64,000 nt of DNA from Vibrio galatheae (GCF_000967545.1 NZ_JXXV01000006.1:62001-126000), one strand, 5' to 3'; positions 1 through 8,552 are shown, numbered from the stretch's first letter. The notes: a model not told the origin generated them from the letters alone. Made by a program: numbers and translations.

Positions 1-2
1 TA

Positions 3-2039
3 GATGATGAGCGTGAGATTATCGCGTGCAATGATTATTTCCTACAAAACTCACACTACCAGCACTCAGCTTTGGTCGGTCGTTCGATAGACACGTTTAA
101 TTCCGAAAAACATCATGCTGGATTTTTTCAAAACATCTGGCAACACACTGACTCTAATGGAAGCTGGTCGGGGACTGTTTTGCTTAAATCCGCACGAGGA
201 AAGACCTACCCACAAGGCCTGACAACACAAAAAATCACCTTGGAAGAGCGTGTATTCTACCTTGCGACCTATTTGGATCTTTCTCACCAGCTCTATCGTA
301 TCGATGAAGCTGAAAGCGGAGGTGTAGAACTGAACACTCAATTGCTGACCCAAGAGCAATTTACGCGTTCGATTACTCATGATTGGATGACGGAGGCACA
401 GTCCAGTATTGGTATAGTTGTGGCGTTTGCCCCTCAGTTCGAACCAGAGGAAGACTTTGACAGTAAAGGGGCGTTAGCTGAACAACTGCGTAATAATCGC
501 ATGAGCAAACATGTTGGCTATCTGGGGAGTGATCACTTTGTCGCTTATTTAGAGTGCAGTACGAGCAGTGGGCCATCGCAAGTCAGAATGATTCACCAGA
601 CAGTGCGCCGTTTCTTTAGCGAATTAAGCCAAGTCTCGGCTAAAGCAATGCATAACGCAATTGTGCGTGGTCGAGTAGGAGTCTCTGTGTTAGGACATGA
701 TACACATAACACCAAGACAGCGGTCTCTCATGCACTGCAAGCGATGTTGCAACAAGATGTCGCACGACGAGGTCAGATTACTTTCTATCATACTGCGTTA
801 GAGAACGAAGTATTGCGCCGTAAAGATAAGCAACAATGGGTAGAAAGACTGGTCAAGTCGCAACAAGTTGAGGTTCATTATCAGCCAATTATTGATGTAA
901 AAAAATGGAAAATCGCTAAGTTTGAGGCATTAAGTCGTTTTCGCGGGCCAAACGGTAAACTATTTAATAGCGACGAGATGATTGCCATCGCTGAAGAATT
1001 GGATTTGATTATCGACTTGGATTGGATGACGGCCAAACAAGCCCTGTTAGATTTGGATAAGATTCAGCAACAGTTTGAGCAAAAGATATCGATCTCCATC
1101 AACCGTTCACTCAATAGCAAATTAGTTGTGGATGAGGCATTGCAGAGTATTGACGCCTTGATTCATCAATATGCTTCTCAAGCAGAATACGTGACAGTCG
1201 AACTCAATGAAAGCGCCTATTTTGATAGCCAATCACATCAGTCCTCGTTGATACGTAGCCTGCGTCGTCGCGGTGTTAAGGTTGCGATCGATAAGTTTGC
1301 CACGGGATACAGCTCAATCGCCCATCTTAGCGAAGGCAATTTTGATGTGGTCAAAATTGATCGAGTGTTTATCAAAGACATTAAATTAGGCAGCCATAAA
1401 TGCACTATGGTTAAAGCGATTATTCAATTCGCACATACATTTAAGGCCAAAGTGGTGGCGGTGGGAGTGGAAACCGAGCAAGAGTTAGAAGTAGTTTGCG
1501 GGCTTGGGGTTGATTATGTCCAAGGTTATTTCTTGGCTAAGCCGCTGCCATTGGATGAGCTGGCTAAAGCGTGGAACTATAAAGAGAAAATTGAGAAATT
1601 TCTTTCGAGTCAGGGAAGAGCAAAGCAAGCTGGGATCCTCAGCCTTGCCCAAGTCCACTTGCCTACCTTGGCACCGACAGACACTATTATCCGAGCCATC
1701 GCGTTGTTTAATTCGCCACACTATCAATTAGAAGTAATCCCCATTGTCGATAACAAAGTGTGTGTCGGTGTTGTTGGCCGTGAAGAGCTTAATAAGCATA
1801 TGTTTAGCGCGCAAGGGACATCAAAAGAGTTGCTACTCGACAGCACCATCAACAATAAAACTCTCGATCAGATTATGCGGCGCGATGTTCACTCCACTTT
1901 GCTCCAAACCCCAGCTAGTCATATCAGCGAGATGGTTCGCTGTGGGTTAGCGCCTCCTTGGTTAGTGGTAACGGAATCGGGCGATTATCTTGGTCTTGTT
2001 ACCAGTCAGACTGTGTTGCAGCATTTGGTCGATGGCTAA
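3..2039 (+). CDS. PAS / degenerate GGDEF / degenerate EAL / CBS signalling protein (5' truncated)
   Basis: The reading frame is open from base 3, so the true start lies upstream of the window; the TTG at 72 is not the start. The visible 678 residues begin inside a PAS-like segment (NDYFLQNS, HAGFFQNIW). A GGDEF-like segment follows whose signature reads GSDHF (525-539), then an EAL domain and a C-terminal CBS pair (roughly the last 130 residues). The EAL domain keeps EAL (about 924-932), ELNES and VKID. The second Asp of the DDFGTG motif is Lys (codon 1293-1295) and the Glu of AEGVE is Val (codon 1461-1463); both are normally metal-coordinating. Neither domain is therefore likely to be catalytic. 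Inference: a c-di-GMP-binding or scaffold receptor, with the CBS pair possibly sensing adenine nucleotides. It may be followed in one transcript by the membrane gene 58 bp downstream. Confidence 0.85.
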   Translation, partial: DDEREIIACNDYFLQNSHYQHSALVGRSIDTFNSEKHHAGFFQNIWQHTDSNGSWSGTVLLKSARGKTYPQGLTTQKITLEERVFYLATYLDLSHQLYRIDEAESGGVELNTQLLTQEQFTRSITHDWMTEAQSSIGIVVAFAPQFEPEEDFDSKGALAEQLRNNRMSKHVGYLGSDHFVAYLECSTSSGPSQVRMIHQTVRRFFSELSQVSAKAMHNAIVRGRVGVSVLGHDTHNTKTAVSHALQAMLQQDVARRGQITFYHTALENEVLRRKDKQQWVERLVKSQQVEVHYQPIIDVKKWKIAKFEALSRFRGPNGKLFNSDEMIAIAEELDLIIDLDWMTAKQALLDLDKIQQQFEQKISISINRSLNSKLVVDEALQSIDALIHQYASQAEYVTVELNESAYFDSQSHQSSLIRSLRRRGVKVAIDKFATGYSSIAHLSEGNFDVVKIDRVFIKDIKLGSHKCTMVKAIIQFAHTFKAKVVAVGVETEQELEVVCGLGVDYVQGYFLAKPLPLDELAKAWNYKEKIEKFLSSQGRAKQAGILSLAQVHLPTLAPTDTIIRAIALFNSPHYQLEVIPIVDNKVCVGVVGREELNKHMFSAQGTSKELLLDSTINNKTLDQIMRRDVHSTLLQTPASHISEMVRCGLAPPWLVVTESGDYLGLVTSQTVLQHLVDG

Positions 2040-2097
2040 AACTGCGCAATCTGCTATCATCGCCATCCAATCTCAGTTTTAAAAAATTAAAGATACT

Positions 2098-2778
2098 ATG
2101 GTTCAGCAATTACTTGCCGTGTTTGCACCTATGTTGCTTGGTGCTCAGCTTATACTTACGCTCATTTTGGTCAAAGGCGATATCTGCCCTGGTCAGCGAG
2201 GTCGCATTCATAAAATGCTGCCGTCACTTGCTATTTTGTGGCTTGCGGTGGCCTCATTACGTATTGAAGCTATGATGGTCGTATTTGCCATCTGGTATTT
2301 TTACTCCCAAGTGCAAACGAAGAAAACCCGAGACCAAGGTCCTTTGTGGGTCATGTATTTAGCTAATGGTTTAGCCATTGCCTATGTCGCCATTGAGATT
2401 GGCGCGCAATCCACACTGGCGGCAAGCCTAAGTGTGTTTGTTGAGATTATCTTACTCGGTGCTTTGCTCGCACATTTGCTTTTAACCATTGCACGTACTC
2501 GCCTGCAGGCTTTTCATCGTATTCTACCTGTGTCAGGTGTGGTAGCGGCTATGCTGATGAGTGTGGCGATTTTACTTAAAGCCTACGCGCTTGATAGCGA
2601 GACCTTGACGGCCGTTACTCAGCCGCTGTTAGTCGGGTTTGCTTTGATGATAACTTCGGTCTTAGTCTGGAGTTGGCATATGCTTGCGGCAAAAGAGATC
2701 AACAAATTGCAGTTGGCGATTGCACTGGCGTTTATGTTGATTGCGACCACGTCGAATCAGGCGCTATTTGCCCTCTAA
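2098..2778 (+). CDS. Hypothetical multi-pass inner-membrane protein
   Basis: A 226-residue, very hydrophobic protein with about six or seven predicted membrane segments (for example near residues 5-22, 60-75, 95-115, 120-140 and 150-170, and the C-terminal ALAFMLIATTSN stretch). No signal peptide or soluble domain is evident and I do not recognise the family. It starts 58 bp after the EAL/CBS gene on the same strand with no terminator between, so the two are probably co-transcribed. A role beside that signalling protein is only a guess from position. Confidence 0.7.
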   Translation: MVQQLLAVFAPMLLGAQLILTLILVKGDICPGQRGRIHKMLPSLAILWLAVASLRIEAMMVVFAIWYFYSQVQTKKTRDQGPLWVMYLANGLAIAYVAIEIGAQSTLAASLSVFVEIILLGALLAHLLLTIARTRLQAFHRILPVSGVVAAMLMSVAILLKAYALDSETLTAVTQPLLVGFALMITSVLVWSWHMLAAKEINKLQLAIALAFMLIATTSNQALFAL

Positions 2779-2858
2779 CTTGAATTAGAGCTAGGTCACT
2801 GCCAAAAGGGTCATTTGCGTCTACGCTATTAGAAGCGGTGAAGTAAAAGGAGGCGGGA

Positions 2859-3059
2859 ATGGATCTCAGTAATGCAGGCAGTTTCGACAGCATCATTCTT
2901 CTTGGGATTGTCAATGAAAAGCTGCGTTTAGAGTGTGACTCATTTGAAGAGCTAGTCTCTATGTATGAGATGGATGTTGAGGCGGTGGTAGGTAAGCTCG
3001 ATGTGCTCGGCTATCAATACGATCCCTTGACCAATCAATTCAAATCTTATGACAGATAA
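2859..3059 (+). CDS. DUF4250-type small protein
   Basis: A 66-residue acidic protein preceded by a strong ribosome binding site (AAAAGGAGG, 7 bases before the ATG). The pattern of LLGIVNEKLR, then a CDSFEELVSMYEMD helix, then GYQYDPLTNQF is what I remember of the DUF4250 family, a one-domain helical protein of unknown function in Vibrio and Firmicutes. An intrinsic terminator follows the stop codon directly, so this is the last gene of its transcript. Confidence 0.7.
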   Translation: MDLSNAGSFDSIILLGIVNEKLRLECDSFEELVSMYEMDVEAVVGKLDVLGYQYDPLTNQFKSYDR

Positions 3060-3061
3060 AT

Positions 3062-3088
3062 AAAAAGAGGCTCGAATGCCTCTTTTTT
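3062..3088. terminator. Bidirectional intrinsic terminator
   Basis: A 10-bp stem (AAAAAGAGGC / GCCTCTTTTT) with loop TCGAAT ends in six T on the + strand and has five A at its left edge, giving U runs in both directions. It lies between the convergent DUF4250 gene and metR. Confidence 0.85.
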
Positions 3089-3103
3089 GTTGCTGAATCT
3101 TTA

Positions 3104-4015
3104 TTAGACCGTTTTTATGCCATCTAAATGGCTCTGGGATTGAATTCGTGCGGTGTTAAAAAACGCCTGTAAGTAACGTTTATTCTTATCTGCGTTGCGC
3201 GTTGCCGCAAACAAGCGTCGCCACAGTCCATCACCAAGCGGGATGCTGGCAATCAATCCTTGCCGTGAAAACTCACTAATTGCCCAGTTTGGCAATGCCG
3301 CAACACCCAGCCCAGCAGAGACCATTTGAATTAGCATCAAGGTGTTGTCTGCTTGCTTCCATTTTATGGGTTCGATACTTGCGGGTTGAAGGAAGTGTTT
3401 CACCACATCTAAGCGATTTTTCTGTACCGGGTAAGAGAGCATCGTTTGATCGGCGAGATCGTGCGGCTGAATGCACGCTTGCTCTGCAAGTGGGTGAGAA
3501 ATTGAGGTGACTAAACGCATTTCGAAATCAAACAATGGCTCATAATGCACTTCTGAACGTGGCTGGATATCTGATGTAATCACTAAATCGAGTTCACCCG
3601 CCATCAAGGCAGGTAGTGGTTCAAAACCAAACCCAGACGAGAAGTCGAGCGTGACACTTGGCCAGGCTTGTTGATACTCCTTAAGTGCTGGCATCAACCA
3701 CTGAAAACAAGAGTGGCACTCAATCGCCATATGTAGTCTGCCATTGACATCTTCTTTTAGACTGGCTATCTCATTTTCTGCCCGCGCGATCTTCGGCAAT
3801 ACCTCATCAGCGAGCTTTAACACGATTTCACCCTCGGAGGTAAATTTCACCGGTCGGGTCTTGCGCAAGAAAAGCTGCCCACCAATGCGCGCTTCGAGAT
3901 CTTTTATCTGGTGAGATAACGCCGACTGAGTCAAATGCAGTGTCGTGGCTGTGGCAGTCAACGAACCCGTATCACGTAAGGTAGTCAGTGTTCTCAGGTG
4001 CTTAAGCTCTATCAT
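3104..4015 (-). CDS. metR: LysR-type methionine regulator MetR
   Basis: A 303-residue LysR regulator. The N-terminal winged helix (residues 1-60, with TLTQSALSHQIKDLE as recognition region) is followed by the periplasmic-binding-like effector domain (about 90-300). Length, the ECHSCFQWLMP segment and divergent placement from metE agree with MetR, which activates metE and related genes with homocysteine as co-effector. The start codon ATG is at 4013-4015, with an AAGGGA ribosome binding site just upstream. A TGAA-N5-TTCA palindrome overlaps this start region, and MetJ-type boxes lie in the 286-bp spacer shared with metE. Confidence 0.92.
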   Translation of the reverse strand: MIELKHLRTLTTLRDTGSLTATATTLHLTQSALSHQIKDLEARIGGQLFLRKTRPVKFTSEGEIVLKLADEVLPKIARAENEIASLKEDVNGRLHMAIECHSCFQWLMPALKEYQQAWPSVTLDFSSGFGFEPLPALMAGELDLVITSDIQPRSEVHYEPLFDFEMRLVTSISHPLAEQACIQPHDLADQTMLSYPVQKNRLDVVKHFLQPASIEPIKWKQADNTLMLIQMVSAGLGVAALPNWAISEFSRQGLIASIPLGDGLWRRLFAATRNADKNKRYLQAFFNTARIQSQSHLDGIKTV

Positions 4016-4027
4016 GAATTCCCTTCA
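4015..4027. promoter_or_regulatory. Possible MetR half-site palindrome at the metR start
   Basis: TGAATTCCCTTCA is an exact TGAA-N5-TTCA match to the known MetR recognition pattern. It covers the metR ribosome binding site and the first base of its start codon, which would suit autorepression. A 13-bp pattern with 8 fixed bases could arise by chance, so confidence is low. Confidence 0.35.
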
Positions 4028-4081
4028 GACAAAATTGTTTAGCATGAATAATCTTAACCTACACGGTTTGAATAGGGGTGT

Positions 4082-4105
4082 AAACATCTAGACGTCTATT
4101 TGTCT
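4082..4105. promoter_or_regulatory. MetJ operator (three tandem met boxes)
   Basis: Three adjacent 8-mers, AAACATCT, AGACGTCT and ATTTGTCT, match the MetJ consensus AGACGTCT at 6, 8 and 5 of 8 positions. Tandem 8-bp boxes are the known arrangement for cooperative binding of the MetJ-SAM repressor. The 8-mer to the left (4074-4081) also matches at 5 of 8. The site is about 70 bp upstream of metR and 200 bp upstream of metE. Confidence 0.75.
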
Positions 4106-4220
4106 TTTTCTGCTCATTGAGATGCGATGCAGGGTGGGGAATGAAGGTCGTTATGAATTTTTTTAATAAACAAGTTGAATATTTGGAGCTTGTTCATCGT
4201 GGTATTAATCGAGATTATTT

Positions 4221-4236
4221 AGCCATCCAGACATCT
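4221..4236. promoter_or_regulatory. Second MetJ-box pair upstream of metE
   Basis: AGCCATCC followed by AGACATCT (5 and 7 of 8 matches to AGACGTCT) lies about 65 bp before the metE start, close to where its promoter should be. Two separated MetJ clusters would let metR and metE be repressed independently. Confidence 0.5.
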
Positions 4237-4301
4237 TTATGATGCTCTGAACTGCAATCGTATTTGCCCAATCAACGCATAAAAAATTAAAGGAAAGTTG
4301 C

Positions 4302-6587
4302 ATGACCACGACGACTCACATCCTCGGATACCCTCGCATCGGTGAAAAACGCGAACTCAAGTTTGCTCTAGAAAAGTACTGGCGTGGCGAGATTGACCAA
4401 GCACAACTCAAAGCGCTCGGCGCACAGTTACGTCAGCAAAACTGGCAAACTCAAACACAAGCTGGGTTAGATTTCGTTGCTGCGGGTGATTTTGCATGGT
4501 ACGACCATGTATTGACGACCACTTTGCTGCTTGGGCACGTTCCTAAGCGTCACCGCAGTGGGTTTCCAGATCTCGATACCTTGTTCAGAGTTGGCCGTGG
4601 TCAGTCTCAAGCAAACTGTGGTTGCAGTGGTAGCGCGGCATCTGACATGACCAAGTGGTTTAACACCAACTATCACTATATTGTCCCCGAGTTTAGTAAA
4701 GACGACAGCTTTGAGGTCAGTTGGCCGCAGTTGTTTGAAGAGGTCAACGAGGCTCAGCAAGCCGGACACAAGGTAAAGCCAGTACTTCTTGGCCCACTGA
4801 GCTATCTCTATCTGGGTAAAGAAATTGAAGAAGGCTTTGACCGCCTATCACTTTTGCCGCGCTTACTAACGGCTTATCAAGCCATACTTGCCAAGCTTGC
4901 AAAACAAGGGGTTGAATGGGTTCAAATTGACGAGCCTATTCTGGCACTAGAATTGGAACAGCCGTGGCAAGATGCCTTTAAGCTCGCCTATCAAGTTATT
5001 CGTAGTGACATCAAAGTGTTACTGACTACCTACTTTGATTCGGTCAGCGATACACTCGATAAAATCGTTGAGCTACAAGTTGATGGACTGCATATCGATT
5101 TGTCTGCGTCACCAGAGCAACTGAATCAAGTGATCGAAAAACTACCAAATGACTGGGTATTGTCAGCCGGTGTGGTCAACGGACGCAATGTGTGGCGCGC
5201 CGATCTAAGCGCTCTGTTGGCGTCGTTGCAGCCCATTAAGGATCAACTTGGCGATAGACTTTGGGTCGCCAGTTCATGTTCTTTATTGCATAGCCCGGTC
5301 GATCTCGACTTAGAACCTTCGTTAAGCGATGAAGTGCGTAGTTGGTTTTCTTTTGCCAAACAGAAGACAACCGAAGTTGCCTTGCTTGGTAAAGCATTAG
5401 ATGGTGATCAAGACGCGATCTTGGCTTGTGATACTTACAGCACACCGATTCAAGCGCGCAAAACCGCCACTCACGTGAACAAACCGCAGGTACAAGCGCG
5501 CTTAAACACCATTAGTCGTGCTTTAGCAGAAAGAAGCGCACCATATCAACAAAGAGCGGCCCATCAAAGCGAAGTTCTTGGCTTGCCTCTTTTCCCAACC
5601 ACGACGATAGGTTCATTCCCGCAAACTAACGAGATTCGATTGCAGCGTAGCGCTTATCGCGCTGGAAAACTGTCGCACGCGGATTACAATCAGGCATTGA
5701 AAGGGCATATTGCGCAAGCGGTTAAGCGTCAAGAAGCGTTGGATTTGGATGTGCTAGTGCATGGTGAAGCTGAACGTAACGATATGGTTGAATACTTTGC
5801 TGAAAACTTAGCCGGTTTCCAAACCACAAAATTTGGTTGGGTACAAAGCTATGGTTCTCGTTGTGTTAAACCCGCGATTGTTGTCGCAGATATTGAACGT
5901 GAAAAGCCGATGACGGTTGAGTGGTCGACCTACGCACAATCTCTGACGTCTAAACAGATGAAAGGCATGCTAACCGGCCCCGTAACGATTCTTTGCTGGA
6001 CATTCCCGCGTGAAGATATCACTCGCAAACAAATTGCTAATCAGCTCGCATTGGCACTGCGCGACGAAGTGTCGGATCTGCAAGCTGCTGGGATTAACAT
6101 CATTCAGATTGATGAACCCGCGATTCGAGAGGGATTACCACTCAAGAAACGCGATCATAAAGCCTATCTTGATTGGGCGGTCGAAGCGTTCAAAATCTCT
6201 GCGGCCAGTGCCAAACCGGAGACTCAAATCCATACCCATATGTGTTACTCAGAGTTCAATGAAATTATTGAATCGGTAGCAGCGCTGGATGCTGACGTGA
6301 TTACTATCGAAACATCACGTTCGAATATGGAGTTGTTAAAGGCGTTTGAGGAGTTCAATTACCCCAATGAAATTGGCCCGGGCGTTTACGATATTCATTC
6401 ACCGAATATTCCGACAAAAGAATGGATCGAAAGTCTGCTAAATAAAGCGGTTGAGAAGATCCCAGCACAGCGACTGTGGGTCAATCCAGACTGTGGCTTA
6501 AAGACACGTAACTGGAGCGAAACCGAAGCTTCGCTGACCAATATGGTGCTTGCGGCCAAACAATTACGCAAAGCCTATCAAGCTTGA
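4302..6587 (+). CDS. metE: Cobalamin-independent methionine synthase MetE
   Basis: A 761-residue protein, full length for the family. It transfers the methyl group of 5-methyltetrahydrofolate (polyglutamate) to homocysteine to make methionine in the cytoplasm. The N-terminal barrel starts with [19 protein letters not shown]. The catalytic C-terminal barrel carries [12 protein letters not shown] and the zinc ligands in THMCYSEF (His-x-Cys), a Glu about 20 residues later (ITIETSRS) and [11 protein letters not shown]. The ATG follows an AAGGAAAG ribosome binding site. It is divergent from metR, with MetJ boxes between, so it is expected to be MetR-activated and MetJ-repressed. I see no B12 riboswitch in the leader. 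Confidence 0.97.
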   Translation: MTTTTHILGYPRIGEKRELKFALEKYWRGEIDQAQLKALGAQLRQQNWQTQTQAGLDFVAAGDFAWYDHVLTTTLLLGHVPKRHRSGFPDLDTLFRVGRGQSQANCGCSGSAASDMTKWFNTNYHYIVPEFSKDDSFEVSWPQLFEEVNEAQQAGHKVKPVLLGPLSYLYLGKEIEEGFDRLSLLPRLLTAYQAILAKLAKQGVEWVQIDEPILALELEQPWQDAFKLAYQVIRSDIKVLLTTYFDSVSDTLDKIVELQVDGLHIDLSASPEQLNQVIEKLPNDWVLSAGVVNGRNVWRADLSALLASLQPIKDQLGDRLWVASSCSLLHSPVDLDLEPSLSDEVRSWFSFAKQKTTEVALLGKALDGDQDAILACDTYSTPIQARKTATHVNKPQVQARLNTISRALAERSAPYQQRAAHQSEVLGLPLFPTTTIGSFPQTNEIRLQRSAYRAGKLSHADYNQALKGHIAQAVKRQEALDLDVLVHGEAERNDMVEYFAENLAGFQTTKFGWVQSYGSRCVKPAIVVADIEREKPMTVEWSTYAQSLTSKQMKGMLTGPVTILCWTFPREDITRKQIANQLALALRDEVSDLQAAGINIIQIDEPAIREGLPLKKRDHKAYLDWAVEAFKISAASAKPETQIHTHMCYSEFNEIIESVAALDADVITIETSRSNMELLKAFEEFNYPNEIGPGVYDIHSPNIPTKEWIESLLNKAVEKIPAQRLWVNPDCGLKTRNWSETEASLTNMVLAAKQLRKAYQA

Positions 6588-6606
6588 TATCTGAGCTAAG
6601 AAAATG

Positions 6607-6626
6607 CCGACCTAGCAAAAGGTCGG
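6607..6626 (+). terminator. Probable metE terminator
   Basis: A 7-bp GC-rich stem (CCGACCT / AGGTCGG) with loop AGCAAA lies 20 bp after the metE stop. The following TATTGTTCT is only moderately T-rich, so termination may be partial. Confidence 0.55.
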
Positions 6627-6673
6627 TATTGTTCTGAAAAGAAATGTTAAAGCGATACTGGTTTAGACGCAGA

Positions 6674-7096
6674 CTAGATTGCATCGCCATTGACTGTTAC
6701 TTGAACATCTATGTTGCCACGCACAGCGTTTGAATAAGGGCAAACCTGATGTGCGACTCGAACTAACTCAAGCGCTTGCTCTTGTGGCAGTTCTAATGTA
6801 GCGGCAAGGCTAACCGTTAAGGCAAAACCACCTTGCTCATTTGGACCAATTCCCACCTCGGCTGTAACAGGTGCTTGTTTGATGGCGACCTTAGCTTCAC
6901 GTGCGACATGAAGAATCGCATTAGAAAAACAGGCAGAGTAGCCAGCAGCAAAAAGTTGTTCTGGGTTTGTCGCTACACCAGAACCTCCCATCTCTTTTGG
7001 ATAAGAAAGTTCAAGTTCTAAAAGACCGTCGTTTGTTTTCACTTGACCATTGCGGCCTGCCAAAGCGGTAGCTTGAGTTGTATAGATTGTTGTCAT
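6674..7096 (-). CDS. ohr: Organic hydroperoxide resistance protein Ohr (OsmC family)
   Basis: A 140-residue OsmC/Ohr peroxidase that reduces organic and lipid hydroperoxides in the cytoplasm. The two redox cysteines are visible in GYSACF (first third to middle) and HQVCPYSNA (C-terminal); VCPYSNA is the Ohr rather than OsmC signature. The ATG has a good AAAGGA ribosome binding site. It is divergent from an OhrR-type MarR repressor, and AT-rich inverted repeats in the shared 111-bp spacer are likely operators. Expression should be induced by organic peroxide. Confidence 0.95.
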   Translation of the reverse strand: MTTIYTTQATALAGRNGQVKTNDGLLELELSYPKEMGGSGVATNPEQLFAAGYSACFSNAILHVAREAKVAIKQAPVTAEVGIGPNEQGGFALTVSLAATLELPQEQALELVRVAHQVCPYSNAVRGNIDVQVTVNGDAI

Positions 7097-7119
7097 CTGA
7101 ATATCCTTTAATTTAAGTT

Positions 7120-7190
7120 GTGTGCAATTTAATTGTTTGCAATATTAGATCGAAACAAAGATAGAATGCAAGTATATTGTGCGCAATTTA
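7120..7190. promoter_or_regulatory. Candidate OhrR operators between ohr and ohrR
   Basis: Two related inverted repeats are visible: CAATT-T-AATTG (7125-7135, inside a TGTGCAATTTAATTGTTTGC context) and ATTG-TGCG-CAAT (7176-7187). Both contain a TGTG...CAATTT core and resemble the AT-rich palindromes bound by OhrR repressors. One lies near each gene. Confidence 0.5.
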
Positions 7191-7207
7191 TTTTTCAGGG
7201 TGAGACG

Positions 7208-7669
7208 ATGAGTTATTGTGAAGGGGATTCCCCGCTATCTGTTGAAGAGAGTCTATTGCTCGACAATCAGGTTTGTTTTCCGCTCTATAGCGCCGCGAAT
7301 GCCGTTATTCGTACTTATCGTCCCTTGCTAGACGAGTTGGATCTGACCTATTCACAATACATAGTGATGATGGTGTTGTGGGAAAGTGACGCCATAAGCG
7401 TTAAAGATCTTGGCGCGCGGCTCTACCTCGATTCGGGCACTCTGACGCCGTTGTTAAAAAGGCTTGAAGCGAAAGGTTATGTTATTCGCAGTCGCAGCGA
7501 GGTTGATGAACGAGTTCGTGTGCTAAAGCTTAGCGAAGAGGGAATGCTGCTCAAGCAAAAAGCACTCAGTGTCCCCGCCGCGATGAAATGTAAGATTCCC
7601 TTAGATCTTGATGAAATGATTGTGCTTAAAAAACTGTGCGAAAAAGTGATCAACTCACTGGAACATTAA
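7208..7669 (+). CDS. ohrR: OhrR-type MarR-family peroxide sensor/repressor
   Basis: I place the start at the ATG at 7208 (153 residues), because upstream in-frame codons run through the operator region. The protein is a MarR winged-helix repressor: dimerisation helices at both ends and a DNA-binding segment with LGARLYLDSGTLTPLLKRLEAKGYV around residues 60-90. The peroxide-sensing Cys of OhrR is present in DNQVCFPLYSA (Cys23). Cys128 in AMKCKIPL could be the resolving Cys of the two-Cys (Xanthomonas-type) subgroup. Oxidation should release DNA and derepress the divergent ohr. Confidence 0.9.
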   Translation: MSYCEGDSPLSVEESLLLDNQVCFPLYSAANAVIRTYRPLLDELDLTYSQYIVMMVLWESDAISVKDLGARLYLDSGTLTPLLKRLEAKGYVIRSRSEVDERVRVLKLSEEGMLLKQKALSVPAAMKCKIPLDLDEMIVLKKLCEKVINSLEH

Positions 7670-7718
7670 GTGAAAGCATCGAAGGTGGTGTGACAACGAA
7701 ACCAAACGGCATAAACGT

Positions 7719-7753
7719 TAAACCCTAAACCCTAAACCCTAAACCCTAAACCC
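7719..7753. repeat. Five tandem TAAACCC heptamers (telomere-like microsatellite)
   Basis: Five exact, uninterrupted copies of TAAACCC (CCCTAAA in another register) fill this stretch and stop abruptly at both edges. The right end overlaps the 3' end of the glycosylase gene: on the minus strand the first repeat unit supplies its last residues (Arg-Val) and TAG stop. Changes in copy number would fall after the stop and leave the protein intact. Confidence 0.95.
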
Positions 7754-8432
7754 TATTGTCGCCAATACTGAACGCGATAGTCTGGCTGATTTCAGTTAGG
7801 GAACGTCCACTTTCTTGTTGCCATTGATTAAAAGCTTGATTGGCCGCAGTTAACGAACGTTTGGTCTCTTTACCACCGTCAATAATCTTGCTATTGCGCA
7901 AGTAACTCTCGACGTCGCCTGACAAAATAAAGGTATCAGCCCCCATTTGGCGCAGAGCGTAAGGGCCAGTGTTGCCACCGAGTCGATTGCCATGCTTTTT
8001 AAGAAATGTCCATAGACCCGTAATGTCTTCTGCTGGCCAGTTCGAGACCATGTTTGAGAATGAGCCGTGTTGTAGTGAGACCTCGTGGAGCATTTTAGCG
8101 TTGGCAAGAATCGATTTTACTTTGCCATGATGACGTATTATACGACTGTCAGCCGCCTTGTTGTCCCATTGTTCATCAGACAGCATTAACAGCGGCTCAA
8201 TGCTAAAGCCGAAGAAGACTTCCTCGAAGTTTGGCCATTTGTTTCTAACTACCTGCCATGAAATTCCGCTTTGAAACACTTTCATGCTAAAAGCTGATAG
8301 CCATTGTGCGTTTGTAACTTGCGTTAGCTGCTCCTTGGCAAGTGGTTTGGACAACATAAGTTCCAGTTTGTCTTCTCCTCCTTTACGAGAAGCAGCGCGT
8401 TGGTAAATGTCAGCAAATTTTTCTAATGTCAT
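7746..8432 (-). CDS. Tag-like DNA-3-methyladenine glycosylase I family protein
   Basis: A 228-residue helix-hairpin-helix glycosylase-fold protein. FSMKVFQSGISWQVVRNKWPNF corresponds to the conserved core helix of the Tag family, and SDxRIIRHHGKVKSILANAK and NRLGGNTGPYALRQMG match its later conserved blocks. Tag excises 3-methyladenine from DNA. This protein lacks the N-terminal Cys and the Cys/His residues that form the zinc snap of E. coli Tag, placing it in the divergent subgroup common in marine gammaproteobacteria. Actual substrate unknown. The stop codon lies in the TAAACCC repeat. Confidence 0.8.
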   Translation of the reverse strand: MTLEKFADIYQRAASRKGGEDKLELMLSKPLAKEQLTQVTNAQWLSAFSMKVFQSGISWQVVRNKWPNFEEVFFGFSIEPLLMLSDEQWDNKAADSRIIRHHGKVKSILANAKMLHEVSLQHGSFSNMVSNWPAEDITGLWTFLKKHGNRLGGNTGPYALRQMGADTFILSGDVESYLRNSKIIDGGKETKRSLTAANQAFNQWQQESGRSLTEISQTIAFSIGDNRV

Positions 8433-8552
8433 CTTGTCAGCCTCTTGATATTTATCCGTTTAGACTAACAAATAGATCAACCCGTTTGGTACAGGTTTAG
8501 CAATTTATTCTCGGTTTTGAACCGTAGCATGAGTCGGCGTATCCTGAAGTGC

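Noticed and set aside
72..2039. Start of the first gene at the TTG at 72
   Set aside because: The same frame stays open to base 3 and the upstream residues continue a PAS-like sequence, so the gene begins outside the window.
4016..4301. Cobalamin or SAM riboswitch upstream of metE
   Set aside because: No B12-box or SAM-aptamer sequence can be read; MetJ and MetR sites account for regulation.
7719..7753. Telomere-like repeat as evidence of eukaryotic contamination or a linear chromosome end
   Set aside because: Both flanks are continuous Vibrio coding sequence and the array is only 35 bp; a microsatellite is the simpler reading.
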